Shown here in pieces: positions 56,401 through 64,000 of a DNA stretch of 64,000 bases. The notes under the pieces are model-generated. The model saw nothing but the letters and a program-made list of their open reading frames with translations, was not told the origin of the DNA and did no database searches. Each line of letters begins with the position of its first letter. Position 1 is the stretch's first letter. Position numbers and translations under genes: made by a program. This DNA is from Dipteris shenzhenensis (lineage: Eukaryota > Polypodiophyta > Polypodiopsida > Gleicheniales). The stretch is taken from assembly GCA_047967505.1 (NCBI GenBank), contig CM106539.1, one strand, 5' to 3'.

Positions 56401-56447
56401 TAATTTCTCTCTCTTCAAATTTTAAAAAAGAAACTAGAAAAAAAAGT

Positions 56448-56710
56448 TTGCAAGTACCTGGAAACAGTTTGTAAGTTTGCTCTTTCTTGCTTTCTTGCTC
56501 TTTCTTCCTTGCTCTCTTGATCGTCCTTGCTTTCTTGCTTGAATGAAATGAGGGGAGAAAGAATGAATGAAGGAAGACTATATATAAGAAAAATTAGGTT
56601 TTCCTCCTCCTCTCCTATTGGCTTTCCATTCCTCCCCTCTCTCCTATTGGCTTTTCATTTATCTCCTCTCCCATTGGCTCCCATTACTCCCCCTCTCCTA
56701 TTGAACCCCC
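56448..56710 (-). promoter_or_regulatory. Promoter-like segment, minus strand
   Basis: On the minus strand four CCAAT boxes (CCAATAGGAG or CCAATGGGAG; 56616-56700) precede a TATATA run (56579-56585), then a stretch of about 120 bases ending at a donor-like CAGGTACTTGC (about 56450-56460). This could be the promoter and first non-coding exon of the Ulp1-like gene, whose 5'-UTR acceptor is at 51617. The link is inference. A degenerate second copy of the exon-like part is at 54090-54200. Confidence 0.35.
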
Positions 56711-57360
56711 ATCCCTCATCCATTAGCCCTCCTCCCATCCATCCATTTCTTCTTCCTCCCCATTGCCACCACTCCCATCCCACATTTCCACCACGTCCCA
56801 TTTTCCAAAATCCCATATTTCCCCATCTCACCCTCCTCTTTTTCATCCCCTATTAACTTCCTCACTCATTTCACTCCCTTATTAGCCTACTCCCCTATTA
56901 CCTTCCCCTCTCCCATTCCATTCTTCCCTCCCCACTCTCACTTCCACTTCCCATTACTCACTTGCCATTTAAAAACTATTAATATATTATTATACTATTT
57001 TTTATACTAATTATCATACACCCTTATTACTTCCCTATCCTATTCCACTCCTCCCTCCTCATTCCCACTTCCACTTCCCATTACTCACTTGCTATACACA
57101 TTTGCAAACTATTAATATATTATTACATGATTTTTTATACTATTTGTAAACTTACATATGGGCAAAATCACAGGTGTCAAAGCGATCCTATTGTGGTCAT
57201 ACAACAACTGTGCTTTTATTCAAGGGTATATTTATCCTCATCAACAAGCTTATTTACTCAAGGTATGAAGTGCATAATTTGTGCACTAGGTGTTTACTTT
57301 GTGCCAAAATTGTTTGCCACACACACACACACATATACATATACCGAGAATTTTCTAATA
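56711..57360. other. Pyrimidine-rich then AT-rich spacer
   Basis: A segment around CCATTACTCACTTGC...AAACTATTAATATATTATTA occurs twice (about 56940-57000 and 57065-57130). (CA)n lies near 57320. No gene. Confidence 0.5.
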
Positions 57361-60300
57361 TTATCGCATCTACATTTCTCCAATGGGCACAAAACTTTGT
57401 ACACTCCTCAACCTAGGTCTTATTGACTTGCATACAAAGTGGTGCACCCATCTCATAAGTACTTGTTCGGATAACACACCTCCTATGTATTTTATGACGA
57501 TTGTGCATAACACTAGGAACAAAATGGTGTATCATGTGAGACAGACTATGCAAAGCATATCCAATGGACACAAGACTTTACACGTTCCTCAACCTAGGCA
57601 GTATTGACTTGTGTGCAAAGTGGCATCCCCATCCGATAAGTACTTGTTTGAAAAATACACCTACGATCGTGTTTTTTGACGATTATGCATGACACTAAGG
57701 CAATAATGGTGTTTTATGCTTGATCGACAATGCAAAGCATATCCGATGGGCACAATACTTTGCACACACCTTCAACTAGGTAGAATCAACTTACATGCAA
57801 AGTGGCATGCCCATCCCATAAGTGCTTGATCCTATAACATACCTAGAAACGTGTTTTTTGACGGATGTGCATGACACTAGAGTAAAAATAGTATTTAATG
57901 CTCGATAGACCATGCAAAGGATATCCGATGGGCACAAAAATTTTCGTACGCCTCAACCTAGGTGGTATTGAAATGTTCTCAATGAGGCACACCCATCCGA
58001 TAAGTACTTGGTCAGATAACACACCTAATGGCGTGTTTTTTTGTGAATGTGCATGTCATTAGGAAAAAAATGATGTATAATGCGTGATCGACCATGCAAA
58101 TCATATCCGATGGTGACAATACTTTGCACGCACCTCAACGTAGTTAAAACGGACTTGCGTGCAAAGTGGAGCCCCCATATGATAAATATTTATTTGAATA
58201 TCACACCTATGGCCGTATTTTTATATGGTTGTGCATGACACTAAGGCAAAAACGGTGTTCCCGTGAAATCTCCCCTTTACACTCTTTTTTTAACCACCCC
58301 ACATACCAAGCATACTAATCCTCCCATATCTCCACTAGTCCCTTCTCAACCCATGCTCTCATTCGCTTCTTACTCCACTTGTGATTTAAACATTTTTAAA
58401 ATTATCGAAGAATCAAGCCGGGGAAAACATGCATTATCTGTCTATCCAAACGTAACTATGTTGTTCTAACACTTAGTTTGATCGACAATCCAAAGCATAT
58501 CCGATGGGCACGATACTTTGCACACACCTTCAACTAGGTGTAATTGACTTACATGCAAAGTGGCACGGCCATCGCATAAGTGCTTGATCAGATAACACAC
58601 CTAGCAGTGTGTTTTTTTACGAATGTGCATGGCACTAAGGCAAAAATGGAATTTAATGCTCGATCGACCATGCAAAGCATATCCGATGGGCACGATACTT
58701 TGCACACACCTTCAACTAGGTGGAATTGACTTACATGCAAAGTGGCATTCCCATCGCATAAGTACTTGATCGGATAACACACCTAGCAGCGTGTTTTTTT
58801 ACGGATGTGCATGGCACTAAGGCAAAAATGGTATTTAATGCTCGATCGACCATGCAAAGCATATCCGATGGGCATAATACTTTTCCTATACCTCAACCTA
58901 GTTGTTATTAAAATGTTGTCAAAGAGGCACATCCATCCGATAAGTACTTGGTCAGATAACATACCCAAGGGCGTGTTTTTTTGCGGATGTGCATACCACT
59001 AGGGAAAAAATGGTGTATAATGCGTGATCGACCATGCAAATCATATCCGATGGTGACAATACTTTGTACGCACCTCAATATACTTAAAACAGACTTGCGT
59101 GCAAAGTGGAGCCCCCATCTGATAAGTACTTATTTGAATAACACACCTATGGCCGTGTTTTTATATGATTGTGCATGACACTAAGGCAAAAACGGTGTGT
59201 TATGCTTGATCAACCATGCAAATCATATCCGAAGGTGACAATACTTTGCACACACCTCAAACTAGTTGAAACGGACTTGCGTGCAAACTAGAGCCCCCAT
59301 CCGATAAGTACTAGTTTGAATAACACATCTAGGACTGCGTTTTTTTACGAATGTGCATGACACTAAGATAAAAACGGTGTTTTATGCTTGATCGACAATG
59401 CAAATCATATCCGATGGGCACAATACTTTGCACACACCTTCAACTAGGTAGAATCGACTTACATGCAAAGTGGCATGCCCGTCCCATAAGTGCTTGATCC
59501 TATAACATACCTAGAAACGTGTTTTTTGACGGATGTGCATGACACTAGAGTAAAAATAGAATTTAATGCTCGATAGACCATGCAAAAGATATCCGATGGG
59601 CACAAAACTTTTCGTACGCCTCAACCTAGGTGGTATTGAAATGTTCTCAATGAGGCACACCCATCCGATAAGTACTTGGTCAGATAACACACCTAATGGC
59701 GTGTTTTTTTGTGAATGTGCATGTCATTAGGAAAAAAATGATGTATAATGCGTGATCGACCATGCAAATCATATCCGATGGTGACAATACTTTGCACGCA
59801 CCTCAACGTAGTTAAAAAGGACTTGCGTGCAAAGTGGAGGCCCCATCTGATAAGTATTTATTTGAATAACACACCTATGGCCGTGTTTTTATATGGTTGT
59901 GCATGACACTAAGGCAAAAACAGTGTGTTATGCTCGATCGACAATGCAAAGCATATCCGATGGGCACAATACTTTGCACATACCTTTAACTAGGTGGAAT
60001 TGACTTACATGCAAAGTGGCACGCCCATTGCATAAGTGCTTGATCAGATAACACACCTAGCAGCGTGTTTTTTTACGGATGTGCATGGCACTAAGGCAAA
60101 AATGGAATTTAATGCTCGATCGACCATGCAAAGCATATCCGATGGGCACGATACTTTACACACACCTTCAACTAAGTGGAATTGACTTACATGCAAAGTG
60201 GCATTCCCATCGCATAAGTGCTTGATCAAATAACACACCTAGCAACGTGTTTTTTTACGGATGTGCATGGCACTAAGGCAAAAATTGAATTTAATGCTCG

Positions 60301-63300
60301 ATCGACCATGCAAAGCATATCCGATGGGCACGATACTTTGCACACACCTTCAACTAAGTGGAATTGACTTACATGCAAAGTGGCATTCCCATCGCATAAG
60401 TGCTTGATCGGATAACACACCTAGCAGCGTGTTTTTTTACGGATGTGCATGGCACTAAGGCAAAAATGGAATTTAATGCTCGATCGACCATGCAAAGCAT
60501 ATCCGATGGGCATAATACTTTACCTATACCTCAACTTAGGTTGTATTAAAATGTTGTCAAAGAGGCACACCCATCCGATAAGTACTTGGTCAGATAACAT
60601 ACCTAAGGGCGTGTTTTTTTGCGAATGTGCATACCACTAGGGAAAAAACGGTGTATAATGCGTGATCGACCATGTAAATCATATCCGATGGTGACAATAC
60701 TTTGCACGCACCTCAATGTAGTTAAAACGGACTTGTGTGCAAAGTGGAGGCCCCATCTGATAAGTATTTATTTGAATAACACACCTATGGCCGTGTTTTT
60801 ATATGGTTGTGCATGACACTAAGGCAAAAACAGTGTGTTATGCTTGATCGACAATGCAAAGCATATCCGATGGGCACAATACTTTGCACACACCTTCAAC
60901 TAGGTGGAATTAACTTACATGCAAAGTGGCACGCCCATCGCATAAGTGCTTGATCAGATAACACACCTAGCAGCGTGTTTTTTTACGGATGTGCATGGCA
61001 CTAAGGCAAAAATGGTATTTAATGCTTGATCCACCATGCAAAGCATATCCGATGGGCACAATACTTTGCACATACCTTTAACTAGGTGGAATTGACTTAC
61101 ATGCAAAGTGGCACGCCCATCGCATAAGTGCTTGATCAGATAACACACCTAGCAGCGTGTTTTTTTACGGATGTGCATGGCACTAAGGCAAAAATGGAAT
61201 TTAATGCTCGATCGACCATGCAAAGCATATTCGATGGGCACGATACTTTGCACACACCTTCAACTAAGTGGAATTGACTTACATGCAAAGTGGCATTCCC
61301 ATCGCATAAGTGCTTGATCGGATAACACACCTAGCAGCGTGTTTTTTTACGGATGTGCATGGCACTAAGGCAAAAATGGAATTTAATGCTCGATCGACCA
61401 TGCAAAGCATATCCGATGGGCATAATACTTTACCTATACCTCAACTTAGGTTGTATTAAAATGTTGTCAAAGAGGCACACCCATCCGATAAGTACTTGGT
61501 CAGATAACATACCTAAGGGCGTGTTTTTTTGCGAATGTGCATACCACTAGGGAAAAAACAGTGTATAATGCGTGATCGACCATGTAAATCATATCCGATG
61601 GTGACAATACTTTGCACGCACCTCAATGTAGTTAAAACAGACTTGCGTGCAAAGTGGAGGCCCCATCTGATAAGTATTTATTTGAATAACACACCTATGG
61701 CCGTGTTTTTATATGGTTGTGCATGACACTAAGGTAAAAACAGTGTGTTATGCTTGATCGACAATGCAAAGCATATCCGATGGGCACAATACTTTGCACA
61801 CACCTTCAACTAGGTGGAATTAACTTGCATGCAAAGTGGCACGCCCATTGCATAAGTGCTTGATCAGATAACACACCTAGCAGCGTGTTTTTTTACGGAT
61901 GTGCATGGCACTAAGGCAAAAATGGTATTTAATGCTCGATCAACCATGCAAAGCATATCCGATGGGCACAATACTTTGCACATACCTTTAACTAGGTGGA
62001 ATTGACTTACATGCAAAGTGGCACGCCCATCCCATAAGTGCTTGATTGGATAACATACCTATCAGCGTGTTTTTTTACGGATGTGCATGAAACTAGAGCA
62101 AAAATAGTATTTAATGGTCGATCGACCATGCAAAGCATATCCGATGGGCACAATACTTTGCACACACCTTTAACTAGGTGGAATTGACTTACATGAAAAG
62201 TGGCACGCCCCCATCGCATAAGTGCTTGATCAGATAACAAACGTAGAAGTGTGTTTTTTAACGGATGTGCATGGCACCAAGGCAAAAATGGTATTTAATG
62301 CTCGATCGACCATGCAAAGCATATCCGCGATTGGCACGATCCTTCAACTAGGTGGAATTGACTTACATGCAAAGTGGCATTCTCATCGCATAAGTGCTTG
62401 ATCGGATAACACACCTAGCAGCGTGTTTTTTTACGGATGTGCATGGCACTAAGGCAAAAATGGTATTTAATGCTCGATCGACCATGCAAAGCATATCCAA
62501 TGGGTATAATACTTTTCCTATACTTCAACTTAGGTCGTATTAAAATGTTGTCAAAGAGGCACACCCATTCGATAAGTACTTGGTCAGATAACATACCTAA
62601 GGGCGTGTTTTTTTGCGGATGTGCATACCACTAGGGAAAAAACAGTGTATAATGCGTGATCAACCATGCAAATCATATCCGATGGTGACAATACTTTACA
62701 CCTCAACCTAGTGGAAACGGACTTGCATGCAAATTGGAGCCCTTATCCGATAAGTACTAGTTTGAATAATACACCTAGGACCGTGTTTTTTCATGGTTGT
62801 GCATGACACCAAGGCAAAAATGGTGTCTTATGCTTGATCGACAATGCAAAGCATATCCGATGGGCACAATACTTTGCACACACCTTCCACTAGGTGGAAT
62901 CGACTTACATGCAAAGTGGCACACCCATCCCATAAGTGCTTGATTGTGCATGACACTAGAGTAAAAATAGTATTTAATACTCGATTGACCATGCAAAGGA
63001 TATCTGATGGGAACAATACTTTTCACACACTTTCAACTAGGTGGAATTGACTTACATGCAAAGTGGCATTCCCATCGCATAAGTGCTTGATCGGATAACA
63101 CACCTAGGAGCGTGTTTTTTTACGGATGTGCATGGCACTAAGGCAAAAATGGTATTTACTGCTCGATCGACCATGCAAAGCATATCCGATGGGCATAATA
63201 CTTTTCTCATACCTCAACCTAGGTGGTATTAAAATGTTGTCAAAGAGGCACACCCATCCGATAAGTACTTGGTCAGATAACATACCTAAGGGCGTGTTTT

Positions 63301-64000
63301 TTTGCGGATGTGCATACCACTAGGAAAAAAACGGTGTATAATGCGTGATCAACCATGCAAATCATATCCGATGGTGACAGTACTTTGCACACACCTCAAC
63401 CTAGTGGAAACGGACTTGCATGCAAATTGGAGCCCTTATCTAATAAGTACTAGTTTGAATAACACATCTAGGACTGCGTTTTTTTACGAATGTGCATGAC
63501 ACTAAGATAAAAACGGTGTTTTATGCTTGATCGACAATGCAAAGCATATCCGATGGGCACAATACTTTGCACACACCTTCAACTAGGTGGAATCGACTTA
63601 CATGCAAAGTGGCACGCCCATCCCATAAGTTCTTGATCGGATAACATACCTAGAAGCGTGTTTTTTGACGGATATGCATGACACTAGAGCAAAAATAGTA
63701 TTTAATGCTCGATCGACCATGCAAAGCATATCCGATGGGCACAAAACTTTTCGTACGCCTCAACCTAGGTGGTATTGAAATGTTCGCAATGAGGCACACC
63801 CATCCGATAAGTAATTGGTCAGATAACACACCTAGTAGCGTGTTTTTTTACGGATATGCATGGCACTAAGGCAAAAATGGTATTTAATGCTCGATCCACC
63901 ATGCAAAGCATATCTGATGGGCACGATACTTTGCACACACCTTCAACTAGGTGGAATAGACTTATATGCAAAGCGGCACGCACATCCCATAAGTGCTTGA
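57361..64000 (+). repeat. Satellite array, about 182-bp monomers, 910-bp higher-order unit
   Basis: About 36 monomers run to the window end. Landmarks per monomer are GATCGACCATGCAAAGCATA, CCGATGGGCACAATACTTTG, TTACATGCAAAGTGGC, ATAAGTGCTTGATC and GTGTTTTTTTACGGATGTGC. Starts of the GACCATG word at 60122, 60304, 60486, 60668 and 60850 give 182 bp exactly. Variant monomers (GGTGACAATACTTTGCACGC and GGCATAATACTTT types) recur every 910 bp between 59.9 and 61.9 kb. The left edge near 57.4 kb is the most diverged. Confidence 0.93.
58257..58478. other. Non-satellite block inside the array
   Basis: Between GGCAAAAACGGTGTT and TTTGATCGACAATCC, about 220 bases unlike any monomer replace the usual short linker. 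They have no coding frame of note and no clear terminal repeats. Confidence 0.6.

Noticed and set aside
54456-56425. Two + strand frames of about 300 codons rich in Pro and Ser, and Gly/Arg frames opposite
   Set aside because: They result from the C/T-only composition and the palindromes; no start context, no domain, and the frame is open on both strands.
58588-63499. Recurring frames of about 65 codons in both directions
   Set aside because: They repeat exactly with the satellite period, so they are by-products of the monomer, not genes.
57361-64000. CRISPR-like repeat array
   Set aside because: Units are about 182 bp and continuous without unique spacers; this is a satellite.

Overview
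The window looks like nuclear DNA from a plant with a large, repeat-rich genome. The evidence is one plastid-type J-protein gene with long GT-AG introns, plant-style Copia and Gypsy retroelements, tRNA-Met and tRNA-Asp type primer-binding sites, very long CT/GA tracts and a monomeric satellite. A fern, lycophyte or gymnosperm-like genome would fit, but the sequence alone does not settle the species. No bacterial operon, CRISPR, rRNA or tRNA gene was found.

Layout. 1-5.4 kb: a small non-autonomous LTR element (948-3453) whose LTR carries telomere-like CCCTAA units, abutting a broken Copia gag/protease fragment. 5.6-20.0 kb: a five-exon gene for a predicted chloroplast J-domain protein on the + strand. 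Its 8.4-kb first intron holds several Copia fragments, a nested solo-LTR-like insertion with a remarkable row of about thirteen small hairpins, and a minus-strand LTR. Its 4.8-kb fourth intron holds a hAT-like MITE and a LINE remnant. 20-33 kb: decayed repeats (a foldback MITE, an old Copia copy, short tandem duplications, pyrimidine tracts). About 30.6-39.3 kb: a Tat/Athila-like Gypsy element with protease and integrase but no reverse transcriptase, followed by a decayed coiled-coil coding region. 41.8 kb: a mitochondrial-carrier gene fragment.

42.4-52.3 kb is the most original part. A large minus-strand gene starts with about 1,070 codons of unrecognised protein holding a nuclear-localisation-like basic stretch and a ParB/DGQHR-like motif. 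It continues into three successive Ulp1-like cysteine-protease modules. These share exon lengths (171 and 90 nt) and splice phases, so they arose by duplication of an intron-containing unit. All three show His...Asn...Cys where Ulp1 has His...Asp...Cys. Two in-frame stops and one +1 frameshift suggest the locus is decaying. Several families of tandem repeats flank it on both sides, so it may be the coding core of an undescribed mobile element.

52.7-57 kb is low-complexity DNA. It includes a CT-rich duplication and a C-rich block (54.5-56.4 kb) punctuated by twelve copies of a 24-bp GC palindrome, next to a promoter-like segment with inverted CCAAT boxes. From about 57.36 kb to the window end runs a satellite of roughly 182-bp monomers with a 910-bp (five-monomer) higher-order period.
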